A stretch of DNA of 64,000 nucleotides, from the NCBI GenBank assembly GCA_900318825.1, contig ONMB01000002.1:16180-80179 (forward strand), in the 5' to 3' direction. Below the pieces are notes generated by a model. It saw only the letters and a program-made list of their open reading frames with translations, was not told where the DNA came from and did no database searches. The first letter of the stretch is position 1. The number at the start of each line of letters is the position of its first letter. Source of the stretch: an uncultured Ruminococcus sp. (GTDB lineage Bacteria; Bacillota; Clostridia; Oscillospirales; Ruminococcaceae). Of this stretch, positions 8,858 to 17,799 are shown piece by piece. The position numbers and the translations under genes are program-made.

Positions 8858-8884
8858 GGAACGCCCTCACTTGCAGGGCGTTCC
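8858..8884. terminator. Hairpin between dnaK and dnaJ
   Basis: GGAACGCCCT pairs with AGGGCGTTCC (10 bp) around a 7-base loop. Neither side has a long T-tract, so it may be an attenuator or processing site rather than a full terminator. Confidence 0.5.
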
Positions 8885-8887
8885 CTC

Positions 8888-9100
8888 TTTAAAAACAGTC
8901 CATTGGACTGTTTTTAAATTCACCCTTTGCGGAGCGCTTTGTGAAAATGTGGGACGCTGTCCCACGCTTACTGCGCCGTCCCTCTGTCAGCTTCGCTGAC
9001 TTCTCCCCACACTGTGGGAAGTTACCTTGCAAGGGCTGACAGCCCTTGATCTGACAAAGGGTTAACAACCCTTTGGGGCCCCATTCAGGGTGAAATACTA
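8888..9100. repeat. Array of short hairpins in the dnaK-dnaJ gap
   Basis: Seven inverted repeats follow one another: 8888-8918 (15-bp stem), 8949-8965, 8986-9000 (GTCAGC-TTC-GCTGAC), 9006-9018, 9031-9047, 9055-9075 and the palindrome GGGGCCCC at 9075-9082. Most have loops of three bases or fewer. ATTCACCCT near 8918 and AGGGTGAAAT near 9088 can close the array with an outer stem. The modules resemble intergenic repeats common in gut Clostridia. No protein is likely to be encoded. Confidence 0.6.
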
Positions 9101-9190
9101 TAACGGCGGAGAGCTCCGCAGGCTTCAACGCTGATACATCTTGCGAGCCGGAGCTTTTATTCCGCACACCATTTTTATAAATACACCATT

Positions 9191-9216
9191 AGGGCGAAAC
9201 AAGTTTCGCCCTTTTT
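9191..9216 (+). terminator. Terminator-like hairpin beside the dnaK stop
   Basis: AGGGCGAAAC pairs with GTTTCGCCCT around two bases, followed by TTTTTATG on the plus strand. The T-tract faces away from dnaK, so it better fits a plus-strand or antisense transcript. It may still act as a 3' stabilising hairpin for dnaK mRNA. Confidence 0.5.
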
Positions 9217-9237
9217 ATGATGTTTTATTGTTATTTA

Positions 9238-11100
9238 TCAGACCTCTGTGAAGTCAGCGTCAACTACATCGTCGCCGCCGTTATTGCCGCCGTTGTCTGC
9301 CTGAGCAGCTCCACCCATGTTAGCGAACTGTGAAGGATCAATTCCTGCACCGCCGTTGGGGTTAGCCTGCTGGTAGATCTTAGCGGAGAGATCGTAGAAT
9401 GCCTTCTGGAGCTCTTCCTTGAGAGTCTTGATCTCGTCGTGGTTCTCAGCCTCGATAGCGGACTTGAGTGAAGCACACTTTGACTCGATATTTGCCTTTT
9501 CGTCAGCAGACACCTTGTCGCCGAAGTCTGTGAGAGCCTTCTCGCACTGGAATACGAGGTTCTCAGCTTCGTTCTTGTTATCAACCTGTTCACGGCGCTT
9601 CTTGTCCTCAGCAGCGTACTGCTCAGCTTCCTTGACAGCCTTGTCGATGTCCTCCTTGGACATATTTGTAGAAGCTGTGATAGAGATGTTCTGTTCCTTG
9701 CCTGTACCGAGGTCCTTAGCGGAAACGTGAACGATACCGTTCTGGTCGATATCGAAAGTAACTTCGATCTGAGGGATTCCTCTCGGAGCGGGAGCGATGC
9801 CGTCGAGACGGAATGTACCGAGCTGCTTGTTGTCTCTTGCGAACTCACGCTCACCCTGGAGAACGTTGATGTCGACGGCAGGCTGATTGTCAGCGTAGGT
9901 GGAGAATACCTGAGACTTCTTGGTCGGGATAGTAGTATTTCTCTCGATCATTCTTGTGCAAACGCCGCCGGCAGTCTCGATACCGAGTGAAAGCGGAGTT
10001 ACGTCGAGGAGGAGCAGACCGTTCTTAACGTCGCCGCCGAGAACGCCGCCCTGGTAAGCAGCACCGAGTGCAACACACTCGTCAGGGTTGATGCCCTTGA
10101 AGGGATCCTTGCCGATGAGCTTCTTGACAGCTTCCTGAACAGCAGGAATTCTTGAAGAACCGCCGACCATGAGGACCTTGTTGATCTCGGAGATCTGGAG
10201 TCCGCTGTCGCTGAGAGCCTGACGAACAGGTCCCATAGTAGCCTCAACGAGGTCAGCAGTGAGCTCGTTGAACTTAGCCTGTGTAAGAGTGAGGTCGAGG
10301 TGCTTAGGAGTACCTGAAGCGTCAACAGTTATGAAAGGAATGTTGATATTTGAAGTTGTAGTAGATGAGAGCTCGATCTTGGACTTTTCAGCAGCGTCCT
10401 TGAGTCTCTGAGCAGCCATCTTATCCTGTGAGAGGTCGATGCCCTCAGCCTTCTTGAACTCCTCAACGATCCAGTTGATGATACGCTGGTCGAAGTCGTC
10501 GCCGCCGAGACGGTTGTTACCGGCTGTTGCGAGAACCTGCTGAACATCTTCGCCCATTTCGATGATAGAAACATCGAATGTACCGCCGCCGAGGTCGTAA
10601 ACCATAACGGTCTGCTCCTCTTCCTTGTCGATACCGTAGGAGAGAGCAGCTGCGGTAGGCTCGTTGATGATACGCTTAACGGTGAGACCTGCGATCTGAC
10701 CTGCGTCCTTAGTAGCCTGTCTCTGGGAGTCTGTGAAGTAAGCAGGAACTGTGATAACAGCTTCTGTTACGGTCTCTCCGAGGTAAGCCTCAGCGTCAGC
10801 CTTGAGCTTCTGGAGGATCATAGCAGATATTTCCTGAGGAGTATACTTCTTGTCGTCGATAGTAACTTTATAATCAGAACCCATGTGTCTCTTGATAGAA
10901 GAAACTGTTCTGTCGTGGTTTGTGATAGCCTGTCTTTTAGCGACCTGACCAACGAGACGCTCGCCGTTGTTTGTGAAAGCGACTACTGAAGGAGTAGTTC
11001 TTGCGCCCTCGCTGTTAGGGATAACGACTGCGTTACCGCCTTCCATAACGGCTACGCAAGAGTTAGTTGTACCAAGGTCGATACCGATAATTTTGCTCAT
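9238..11100 (-). CDS. dnaK: Chaperone DnaK (Hsp70)
   Basis: Cytoplasmic ATP-dependent chaperone of 620 residues, the normal length. The nucleotide-binding domain begins with [14 protein letters not shown] and has the phosphate and adenosine motifs [13 protein letters not shown] and [14 protein letters not shown]. The substrate-binding domain follows from about residue 365 ([17 protein letters not shown]), and a lid rich in Glu/Lys precedes an Asn/Gly-rich tail ending [11 protein letters not shown]. The ATG has an AGGAGG site (positions 11102-11113 region). It lies between grpE and dnaJ in the class I heat-shock operon and should be repressed by HrcA through the CIRCE operator at 12909. Confidence 0.98.
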   Translation of the reverse strand: MSKIIGIDLGTTNSCVAVMEGGNAVVIPNSEGARTTPSVVAFTNNGERLVGQVAKRQAITNHDRTVSSIKRHMGSDYKVTIDDKKYTPQEISAMILQKLKADAEAYLGETVTEAVITVPAYFTDSQRQATKDAGQIAGLTVKRIINEPTAAALSYGIDKEEEQTVMVYDLGGGTFDVSIIEMGEDVQQVLATAGNNRLGGDDFDQRIINWIVEEFKKAEGIDLSQDKMAAQRLKDAAEKSKIELSSTTTSNINIPFITVDASGTPKHLDLTLTQAKFNELTADLVEATMGPVRQALSDSGLQISEINKVLMVGGSSRIPAVQEAVKKLIGKDPFKGINPDECVALGAAYQGGVLGGDVKNGLLLLDVTPLSLGIETAGGVCTRMIERNTTIPTKKSQVFSTYADNQPAVDINVLQGEREFARDNKQLGTFRLDGIAPAPRGIPQIEVTFDIDQNGIVHVSAKDLGTGKEQNISITASTNMSKEDIDKAVKEAEQYAAEDKKRREQVDNKNEAENLVFQCEKALTDFGDKVSADEKANIESKCASLKSAIEAENHDEIKTLKEELQKAFYDLSAKIYQQANPNGGAGIDPSQFANMGGAAQADNGGNNGGDDVVDADFTEV

Positions 11101-11215
11101 AATAAATTCCTCCTGATCTATAAGCCATCAGCGTTCAGCTGGTGGTGTCCGGCATTGCGGACGGATTTAATTGTTTTTGATTGATGATTTTGGGTGATCT
11201 GCGATCATTGATCGG

Positions 11216-11815
11216 CTAAACTGCCACAGCTACCATAGCCGGTCTTACCAGCTTATCGCCGAGCATATAGCCCTTCTGATAAACGGCGCAGACGTGATTT
11301 GCGGCATAGTCCGTACCGTCCTGCTGCTGGATAGCATTGTGGAAATTCGGATCGAATTCAGCGCCGAGAGCTTCGATCTCAGTGACGTTCATCTTGGAGA
11401 GGAAGTCCTTGATCTGACCGAATATCATCTGCATACCGCTCTTGAAATTCTCGTCGGTACAGTCGGCGTTTATAGCTCTTTCAAAGCTGTCAACAACGGG
11501 AAGGAGCTCTTCGATGCACTTTACAGAAGCGTTCTGATAGGTCTCATTTTTTTCTTTTGCAGTACGCTTGCGGTAATTATCGTACTCAGCGTAGAGGCGG
11601 AGGTACTTGTCATTGGCTTCGTTGAGGGCTTCTTCGAGCTCTGCGAACTGCGAAGCAGCGTCGTTGTATTCGCTTACGGCGTCGTCCTCGTCGGAAGACT
11701 CGCTGTTTGCGGCAGCTTCGACAGCCTTTTCGATGAGTTCCTCGTTGATCTCAACGGCAGTCTCCTCGTTCTCCTGAGCAGCTTCCTGTTCATTGGGGAT
11801 ATTTTTTTCTTCCAC
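11216..11815 (-). CDS. grpE: Nucleotide exchange factor GrpE
   Basis: GrpE releases ADP from DnaK. The 199-residue protein has an acidic disordered N-terminus, a long helix (QFAELEEALNEANDKYLRLY, YDNYRKRTAKEK) and the C-terminal beta domain (GYMLGDKLVRPAMVAV). An upstream ATG exists but overlaps hrcA and has no ribosome binding site. The GTG at 11815 follows AAAGGAG at normal spacing and gives the normal N-terminus VEEKNIPNEQ, so I choose it. It lies between hrcA and dnaK. Confidence 0.95.
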   Translation of the reverse strand: MEEKNIPNEQEAAQENEETAVEINEELIEKAVEAAANSESSDEDDAVSEYNDAASQFAELEEALNEANDKYLRLYAEYDNYRKRTAKEKNETYQNASVKCIEELLPVVDSFERAINADCTDENFKSGMQMIFGQIKDFLSKMNVTEIEALGAEFDPNFHNAIQQQDGTDYAANHVCAVYQKGYMLGDKLVRPAMVAVAV

Positions 11816-11831
11816 TTTGTGTTCTCCTTTC

Positions 11832-12884
11832 CTATGTCTTTGGTACGGTCTCGTCAGCCGCACCTGAAACTATGTCATCGTCGCTGCCGGACATCAGATA
11901 AGAGATCTTCTGAGTCAGGTAATCGACATAAGGGATTATCTTTTTATAGTCAACTCTCATCGGACCGATAACTCCGAGAGAACCGGCTTCCTTGCCGTCC
12001 TTGCGGTACTTTGAAACGATAAGGCTCGAATTTCCGATAGCGAAGCTGTCGGACTCGGAACCGAATTTCACCTGAATACCGCTGAACGTATCCTCCAGCA
12101 TATCCGAGAGCTGGTTTTTGTGTTCGATAAAGCGGACAACCTCCATTTTATCGAGCTCCTCACAGGAGAGGAGTTTTTCGCTGCCGCTGAGGGTAAGTTC
12201 CTGCTGACGGAGGTCCTCCGAGAGCTCACAAATGCCTTTGACAAGCGGTGAAAGCGATACCATATATGCACTTACGGCGGCTACCATCTTATCGAACATT
12301 TCCTCTGAGAGTTGTTCTACGGAAACGCCGTTGAGGTTTTCTTCTATATAATGTGTAAAGAATTCAAGCTGTTCGTGGCTGAGGTCGAATTCGAGGCGGC
12401 AGGCCTTATTTTTGATACTGCCGTTTGAAGTGATGAGGAGTATCACATAGAGCCTTTTGCCGGTTGGTATGACCTCGACCTTGGAAATGACTGAAAACCT
12501 CGGAGCGGAGTTTGTTACCACGGCAGCGCACTGAGTTATTTCGGTAAGTGCGGCAGCGGCGTTCTGCACGAGCAGTTCCTCCGGGGTATCCTTGTCACCG
12601 AGGAGACCGTCCAGTCTTGTTTTTTCCTCATCTGGGAGGTCAGGCAGCGTCATAAGCTCGTCGATATACAGCCTGTAACCGGCGAAAGTAGGAATTCTTC
12701 CGGCGGAGGTATGTGGCTGTTCGAGGTAGCCCATCTGTTCGAGAGCAGCCATATCGTTTCGTATGGTCGCAGACGATACCTTGATGTTGTCGAGCTTTGA
12801 GATGACCTTGGAGCCGACCGGCTCGCCGGTCCTGACGTATTCGTCGACCACAGCGGCGAGTATCTTCAATTTTCTTTCGTCCAT
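11832..12884 (-). CDS. hrcA: Heat-inducible transcription repressor HrcA
   Basis: Represses class I heat-shock genes by binding CIRCE; its activity depends on GroE in other Firmicutes. The 350-residue protein has an N-terminal winged helix (VDEYVRTGEPVGSKVISK, VSSATIRNDMAALEQMGYL, HTSAGRIPT) and a GAF-like dimerisation region, ending in the conserved GPMRVDYKKIIPYVDYL. It is the first gene of the operon and has the operator in its own leader, so it should be autoregulated. Confidence 0.97.
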   Translation of the reverse strand: MDERKLKILAAVVDEYVRTGEPVGSKVISKLDNIKVSSATIRNDMAALEQMGYLEQPHTSAGRIPTFAGYRLYIDELMTLPDLPDEEKTRLDGLLGDKDTPEELLVQNAAAALTEITQCAAVVTNSAPRFSVISKVEVIPTGKRLYVILLITSNGSIKNKACRLEFDLSHEQLEFFTHYIEENLNGVSVEQLSEEMFDKMVAAVSAYMVSLSPLVKGICELSEDLRQQELTLSGSEKLLSCEELDKMEVVRFIEHKNQLSDMLEDTFSGIQVKFGSESDSFAIGNSSLIVSKYRKDGKEAGSLGVIGPMRVDYKKIIPYVDYLTQKISYLMSGSDDDIVSGAADETVPKT

Positions 12885-12908
12885 TGTAAACTCACTCCTC
12901 TCCGGTCT

Positions 12909-12935
12909 TTAGCACTCTCACTCTTTGAGTGCTAA
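12909..12935. promoter_or_regulatory. CIRCE operator
   Basis: TTAGCACTC, nine bases, GAGTGCTAA: an exact match to the CIRCE consensus. It lies between the hrcA promoter and start codon, the normal place for HrcA repression of hrcA-grpE-dnaK-dnaJ. Confidence 0.98.
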
Positions 12936-12939
12936 TTAT

Positions 12940-12968
12940 AATTTATCACTATTATGCAGCTTTGTCAA
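12940..12968 (-). promoter_or_regulatory. Promoter of the heat-shock operon
   Basis: TTGACA (12968-12963), 17 bases, TAAATT (12945-12940). A shifted -10, TATAAT, overlaps it. CIRCE lies immediately downstream, at or just after the transcription start. Confidence 0.85.
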
Positions 12969-13044
12969 GGGTTTTATACATTTTCGGCGTTTTAGACAAT
13001 TTTTGCTATCAAGATGCGCTTTGTGATATACATAAATCAGTGTT

Positions 13045-13225
13045 CAGAGGTCAGATCGCAGGGGTGGCGTTTCGATGCCCGGGAATAACAGAAATGTATG
13101 TCAGTCGCCGCAGGGACCTCGGTCGGTGCTTCTGCTTCGCAGAGGTGTCCACTGGACACCGGCACCACACGGCGTTCCGTGTTACAATTCCAAACGACAA
13201 GTACGCCCCTGCGATCTGACTTCTG
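13045..13225. repeat. 181-bp MITE-like element with 20-bp terminal inverted repeats
   Basis: The ends are CAGAGGTCAGATCGCAGGGG and the reverse complement of CAGAAGTCAGATCGCAGGGG: 20 bp with one mismatch. No coding capacity is evident inside. An internal segment around CGGTGCTTCTGCTTCGC also occurs, inverted, in the repeat at 59586-59775. It lies between the divergent hrcA and glyS promoters. Confidence 0.65.
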
Positions 13226-13281
13226 TATATACTATTATAATAGTATAAAGCGAGCCGGAAGAAGTTTTGATCGTTACCCTC

Positions 13282-13310
13282 TTGACAATTCCTGCATTTT
13301 ATCTTACAAT
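13282..13310 (+). promoter_or_regulatory. Promoter of glyQS
   Basis: TTGACA (13282-13287), 17 bases, TACAAT (13305-13310). The leader is only about 50 nt with one small hairpin (TCCGGG-CT-CCCGGA, 13327-13340), too short for a T-box. Confidence 0.88.
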
Positions 13311-13365
13311 ATAATAGATAATTACTTCCGGGCTCCCGGACAAAACATCGAAATGAGGTTTTTTT

Positions 13366-14772
13366 ATGCTGAAAAACAATGAAAAGATTATGGACAGGAT
13401 CGTTGAGCTCTGTAAGTCAAAGGGCTTTGTATATCCCGGCTCTGAGATATACGGCGGTCTCGCAAATACATGGGACTACGGTCCGCTGGGCGTTGAGCTC
13501 AAGAACAACATCAAGAAGGCTTGGCTCAAGAAGTTCGTTCAGGAGAACAAGTACAATGTCGGCCTCGATTCCGCTATCCTTATGAATCCCCAGACATGGG
13601 TAGCTTCCGGACATATCGGCGGCTTCTCCGATCCTCTCATGGACTGTAAGGAGTGCAAGACACGTCACCGTGCCGACAACCTCATCGAGGACTTCGATGG
13701 TACAAACGTTGCAGGCTGGTCCAACGAGAAGATGATGGACTACATCAAGGAGCACAACATCGCCTGCCCGAACTGTGGCAAGCACAACTTCACAGATATC
13801 CGCCAGTTCAACCTTATGTTCAAGACATTCCAGGGCGTAACTGAGGACAGCAAGTCCGAGCTTTATCTCCGTCCGGAGACTGCTCAGGGTATCTTCGTAA
13901 ACTTCGCAAACATTCAGAGAACTACCCGTAAGAAGGTCCCCTTCGGCGTTGCACAGGTCGGCAAGTCATTCCGTAACGAGATCACTCCCGGAAACTTCAT
14001 CTTCCGTGTACGCGAATTCGAGCAGATGGAGCTTGAGTTCTTCTGCAAGCCCGGTACAGACCTCGAGTGGTTCGACTACTGGAGAAGCTACTGCAAGAAC
14101 TTCCTCCTCAGCCTCGGACTCAAGGATGAGAACCTCCGTCTCCGCGACCACGATCAGGAGGAGCTCTGCTTCTATTCAAAGGCTACAACAGACTTCGAGT
14201 ACCTCTTCCCGTTCGGCTGGGGCGAGCTCTGGGGCGTTGCCGACAGAACCGACTACGACCTCACTCAGCACATCAATACCAGCGGCAAGTCTCTCGAGTA
14301 TTTCGATCCTGAGACCAACGAGAAGTACATTCCTTACGTTATCGAGCCTTCACTCGGCGTTGAGAGACTCTTCCTCTCTATCGTTACAGAGGCTTACGAT
14401 GAGGAGGAGATCGTTTCCACAGACAAGAACGGCAACGAGAAGAAGGAAGTCCGCACAGTAATGCACTTCCACCCGGCTCTTGCACCTTTCAAGTGTGCAG
14501 TTCTTCCGCTTGTTAAGAAGCTCACTCCCAAGGCTGAGGAAGTATACGAGATGCTCTCCAAGAAGTTCATGGTTGACTTCGACGAGGCTGGTACTATCGG
14601 TAAGAGATACCGCCGTCAGGACGAGATTGGAACTCCTTTCTGCATCACCTACGACTTCGATACTCTTGAGAAGGACAACTGCGTTACAGTCCGCGACCGT
14701 GACACAATGCAGCAGGAGCGTGTAGCTATCGACGACCTCGTAGCTTACCTCGAAGCAAAGATGGCATTCTGA
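13366..14772 (+). CDS. glyQS: Glycyl-tRNA synthetase, dimeric type
   Basis: Class II aminoacyl-tRNA synthetase charging tRNA-Gly, 468 residues, the size of the single-chain bacterial/eukaryotic-like form rather than the two-subunit GlyQ/GlyS enzyme. Class II motifs are visible: [35 protein letters not shown] and the C-terminal [14 protein letters not shown] zinc-binding region holds [14 protein letters not shown] and CPNCGKHN. The C-terminal anticodon-binding domain ends the protein. It has its own promoter and terminator and appears monocistronic. Confidence 0.97.
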   Translation: MLKNNEKIMDRIVELCKSKGFVYPGSEIYGGLANTWDYGPLGVELKNNIKKAWLKKFVQENKYNVGLDSAILMNPQTWVASGHIGGFSDPLMDCKECKTRHRADNLIEDFDGTNVAGWSNEKMMDYIKEHNIACPNCGKHNFTDIRQFNLMFKTFQGVTEDSKSELYLRPETAQGIFVNFANIQRTTRKKVPFGVAQVGKSFRNEITPGNFIFRVREFEQMELEFFCKPGTDLEWFDYWRSYCKNFLLSLGLKDENLRLRDHDQEELCFYSKATTDFEYLFPFGWGELWGVADRTDYDLTQHINTSGKSLEYFDPETNEKYIPYVIEPSLGVERLFLSIVTEAYDEEEIVSTDKNGNEKKEVRTVMHFHPALAPFKCAVLPLVKKLTPKAEEVYEMLSKKFMVDFDEAGTIGKRYRRQDEIGTPFCITYDFDTLEKDNCVTVRDRDTMQQERVAIDDLVAYLEAKMAF

Positions 14773-14796
14773 GTATACTATTATAACATATAAAGG

Positions 14797-14824
14797 ACAG
14801 GCACCTTCGGGTGCCTGTTTTTTA
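14797..14824 (+). terminator. Terminator of glyQS
   Basis: ACAGGCACC, a TTCG tetraloop and GGTGCCTGT, followed by a run of six T (partly within the stem end). Confidence 0.93.
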
Positions 14825-15269
14825 TGCTCCGGAGACTGTGAAATATCTGTCAAAAGTGTCTTTGACCAAAAATTGCGGTCGGCATCTGAAAGGTTTCTGG
14901 GCAGCAAAAACAATATGCCATTCGGTATAGATTTTAACCGGTTTGTCATTTTTTTGAGAGTATCTGAATATGATTTTACAGAGCAGAAAAAGCGCATAAA
15001 TTGTGGAGGTTGGTTCTCCGGAGGGCTGACAAAAACGCTTTTCAGAGTAATAATGGTGACGATTTTAACGCAAAATTATACTCTGCGTATTCACAAAATG
15101 GTGCTGATTGTAACGTTTCTGTAATTTTTAGTTGCTATTACTTTTTATTTATTAATAGTGAATTTACAGAAAATTTACTTTGAGTACATATAATATGTGC
15201 TATTTTACACTTTTGCTCGCGTTTTCCTCTTTCATTTTTAGGCTGAAAATGGAATCGTTCTCAAAACTA
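14825..15269. other. Intergenic region without recognised genes
   Basis: AT-rich. Short ORFs present have no ribosome binding site and no recognisable sequence. I see no convincing structured RNA, repeat or promoter other than the one at its right border. Confidence 0.5.
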
Positions 15270-15298
15270 TTGCCATTTTCTGCGGTTTGTGTTATCAT
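15270..15298 (+). promoter_or_regulatory. Promoter of the SleB-type hydrolase gene
   Basis: TTGCCA (15270-15275), 17 bases, TATCAT (15293-15298) with the extended -10 bases TGT. The leader carries a small hairpin GTCCC/GGGAC at about 15304-15320. Confidence 0.75.
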
Positions 15299-15345
15299 TA
15301 GCACGTCCCCGAAAGAGGGACGCAAATTCACGAAAGGATGAGTAG

Positions 15346-16179
15346 ATGAGAGAAGCAAAAAACGTGGCGACTATTCTCGGCACAATTGCTGTATGTCTTG
15401 TCAGTGGGCTCCTGGTTGCTGATAAAGCAGCCCCGAATGTAAATTCAAGCAATATGGTGGAAATCGATGAGCCTGCAAGTGAAGAGATGACAGTCGCTGC
15501 AATTCAAACTTCTGTTAGCACTACAACCGCGATCGTAACAACTACGGCAGCTACAACCACAATTGAGCTGACCACCACAACTGCTCCGGCAGAAACAACC
15601 ACAACCACTACCACAACTACCGCCCCCGAGATCGTTACTGAGGCGGTACAGGAAAACACACCTGAGGAGCTTCCCCCCGAGCCCGTCGCAGAGCCCGAGG
15701 CACCCGTTGAAGACTCCGCACCCGAAGAGCCTGCTGAGGAGGAAACAGAAACAGAAACTCCCACAGAGCCCGAAACAGAACCTGAGACAGAATCAGAAAC
15801 AGAAGCTCCCGCAGACGAGCAGGAGACTGTTGATGACGGAATCAGTCTTCCTATATCCGACGAAGAGTATGTAGTTCTCTGCAACGTTGTTGCACATGAG
15901 GCAGGTTCAAACTGGATCTCCGAGAACGAAAAGGCTAAAGTCGTTGAGGTAATCATGAACAGAGTGGACAGCAGTCTGTTCCCGAATACCATAACCGAGG
16001 TACTCACACAGCCCGGTCAATTTACAGGAAGTGAATCATACGCTTTCAACGGCGACTACATCTCAGCTGTTACAGAAGCCGTTCACAATGCAGTAAGACT
16101 TTACTTCCATGAACGCAGTTCTTTCTCAGAAGGTTACTTATACTTCTGGGGAGACGGCAGACAGAACCATTTCAGATAA
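15346..16179 (+). CDS. Exported cell-wall hydrolase, SleB/CwlJ family
   Basis: A 277-residue protein with an N-terminal hydrophobic signal or anchor (ILGTIAVCLVSGLLVA, residues 11-26). A long low-complexity linker follows: Thr/Ala-rich at 50-95, then Pro/Glu/Thr-rich to about 160. The C-terminal 110 residues form a Hydrolase_2 (SleB/CwlJ) domain, with the probable catalytic Glu in VVAHEAGSN and the ending YLYFWGDGRQNHF. Members cleave peptidoglycan in spore cortex or vegetative wall. The linker probably spans the wall. The gene is monocistronic with its own promoter and terminator. Confidence 0.85.
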   Translation: MREAKNVATILGTIAVCLVSGLLVADKAAPNVNSSNMVEIDEPASEEMTVAAIQTSVSTTTAIVTTTAATTTIELTTTTAPAETTTTTTTTTAPEIVTEAVQENTPEELPPEPVAEPEAPVEDSAPEEPAEEETETETPTEPETEPETESETEAPADEQETVDDGISLPISDEEYVVLCNVVAHEAGSNWISENEKAKVVEVIMNRVDSSLFPNTITEVLTQPGQFTGSESYAFNGDYISAVTEAVHNAVRLYFHERSSFSEGYLYFWGDGRQNHFR

Positions 16180-16213
16180 ACTGCTGAAAAGTTCTTAATA
16201 GCTAACAGATATG

Positions 16214-16249
16214 AAAAGTCCGGTCAGATTTCCAGCCGGACTTTTTGTT
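16214..16249 (+). terminator. Terminator of the hydrolase gene
   Basis: AAAAGTCCGG pairs with CCGGACTTTT around a 12-base loop, followed by TGTTTT. Confidence 0.85.
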
Positions 16250-16297
16250 TTATACTCAAAAAAGTCCGCATATGGACGAATTATAATCGTTAAAGTA

Positions 16298-16326
16298 TTG
16301 ACATATGCGGAGGGATTTGGTATAAT
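16298..16326 (+). promoter_or_regulatory. Consensus promoter of the glycan operon
   Basis: TTGACA (16298-16303), 17 bases, TATAAT (16321-16326): a perfect sigma-A consensus. The leader has a GTCTGC-TTTTT-GCAGAC hairpin at about 16335-16352 before the upstream ORF. Confidence 0.93.
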
Positions 16327-16378
16327 AGTGTAGAGTCTGCTTTTTGCAGACGCTGTATATAGATATAAGGAGACTACA

Positions 16379-16414
16379 ATGGACTGTTTCACAAAGCGGT
16401 CCGGAATATTATGA
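16379..16414 (+). CDS. Eleven-codon upstream ORF, translationally coupled to the next gene
   Basis: ATG at 16379 follows a strong AAGGAG site and encodes MDCFTKRSGIL. Its TGA stop (16412-16414) overlaps the ATG of the sugar-phosphate transferase at 16411 as ATGA. The main gene has no good ribosome binding site of its own and no alternative upstream start in its frame. Reinitiation after this short ORF is therefore the likely way it is translated. Whether the peptide itself matters is unknown. Confidence 0.65.
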   Translation: MDCFTKRSGIL

Positions 16415-17796
16415 ACAGTAAAAGAGACTTGTATAAACGATTTGTCACCTTCGGTGCTGCGATGGTGCTGCTCGGAGCTCTGACAGGTATTTTTGCGCTT
16501 GTATGGTATCATTCATACGTCAACGCTATCGTTCTGCCGTTTTACAGACGAGGCAACTGGGTGCTCATAGCGATATACTGCCTGCTTACCGCACTCTTCT
16601 TCAAGATCTACGGCGGCTTTAAGCTGGGCTATCTGAAAAAAACGGATATGCTCTATTCACAGACTATATCTATGGTCTGCGTGAACGTTGTGACCTATTT
16701 TCTGATAAGCCTTATCGGCAGAAATTTCATGGAGGTCTCACCTATCCTCTTTATGACGGTAGCTGATCTCGCCTTCATCTTCCTGTGGACGCTTATAACA
16801 GGCAAGGTCTACTTTATACTCTATCCGCCGAGAAAGCTCATAATACTCTACGGAAGCCATCAGGCTGCCGCACTCGTTCTGAAAATGAGCCAGCGCGTGG
16901 ATAAGTATATGATCTGCGAATCGGTGAGCATCAACGAGTCTGAGGAGATCATCAGGGAACAGCTCCTGAAATACGAGGGCGTCATCATCTGTGATATCCC
17001 GGCTGAGCTCCGCAACGATTACCTCAAATTCTGCTTCGAGAATTCTCTTCGCGCCTACATCGCACCGAAGATCTCGGATATAATAGTCAGAGGCGCTGAT
17101 GATATACGCCTCTTCGATACGCCGCTCCTTCTCTGCCGCAACTACGGTCTTGACTTTGAGCAGAGATTTGTCAAGCGTATCTTCGATATAGTTTTCTCGC
17201 TTATCGCACTCGTCCCGGCTATGCCCTTTATGCTCATATCGGCTATCGCGGTAAAGCTCTACGACAGAGGTCCCGTCCTCTATAAGCAGAAACGCCTTAC
17301 TATCGACCACAAGGAATTCTACGTCTATAAGTTCAGAAGCATGATAGTCGATGCGGAAAAGGACGGCAAACCCCGTCTCGCTTCCGAGGAGGACGACCGT
17401 ATCACTCCCGTGGGAAAAATACTGAGAAAATTCAGGATAGACGAGTTCCCGCAGCTGCTGAACATACTCAAGGGCGATATGTCCGTGGTGGGACCGCGTC
17501 CGGAAAGACCGGAGCTCACCGAGGAATACAAGAAGGAAATGCCTGAATTCGAGTACCGCCTCAAAGTCAAGGCAGGTCTCACAGGCTACGCTCAGGTAAC
17601 GGGCGTTTACGATACCTCACCCTACGACAAGCTGAAAATGGACCTCATGTACATAGAGAACTACTCTGTGCGCATGGACCTTCAGATAATACTTATGACG
17701 CTGAAAACTATGCTGTTTCCGGGAAAGACAAATGCGGAGACAGAGGAGGGCATACTGCCCGAGTTTACAAATAACAGCGCAAAAAAAGGAGAATGA
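16411..17796 (+). CDS. Undecaprenyl-phosphate sugar-1-phosphate transferase (polyprenyl glycosylphosphotransferase)
   Basis: Starts a lipid-linked glycan by moving a hexose-1-phosphate from a nucleotide sugar to undecaprenyl phosphate at the inner face of the membrane. The 461-residue protein has four N-terminal membrane helices (residues 10-120), a Rossmann-like middle, a fifth helix near 255-280 and the C-terminal catalytic domain. The domain contains KFRSMIVDAE, RKFRIDEFPQLLNILKGDMS, VGPRPERPE and KAGLTGYAQVTG, typical of the bacterial sugar transferase family (WbaP/CpsE type). It is first in an operon with GDP-mannose enzymes. The actual sugar cannot be read from the sequence. Confidence 0.92.
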   Translation: MNSKRDLYKRFVTFGAAMVLLGALTGIFALVWYHSYVNAIVLPFYRRGNWVLIAIYCLLTALFFKIYGGFKLGYLKKTDMLYSQTISMVCVNVVTYFLISLIGRNFMEVSPILFMTVADLAFIFLWTLITGKVYFILYPPRKLIILYGSHQAAALVLKMSQRVDKYMICESVSINESEEIIREQLLKYEGVIICDIPAELRNDYLKFCFENSLRAYIAPKISDIIVRGADDIRLFDTPLLLCRNYGLDFEQRFVKRIFDIVFSLIALVPAMPFMLISAIAVKLYDRGPVLYKQKRLTIDHKEFYVYKFRSMIVDAEKDGKPRLASEEDDRITPVGKILRKFRIDEFPQLLNILKGDMSVVGPRPERPELTEEYKKEMPEFEYRLKVKAGLTGYAQVTGVYDTSPYDKLKMDLMYIENYSVRMDLQIILMTLKTMLFPGKTNAETEEGILPEFTNNSAKKGE

Positions 17797-17799
17797 CGA

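Noticed and set aside
8889-9167. 92-codon frame between dnaK and dnaJ
   Set aside because: It runs through the hairpin array, has no ribosome binding site and its sequence is simply the translation of inverted repeats.
13311-13365. T-box riboswitch before the glycyl-tRNA synthetase gene
   Set aside because: The leader is only about 50 nt and lacks the T-box sequence and stem I.
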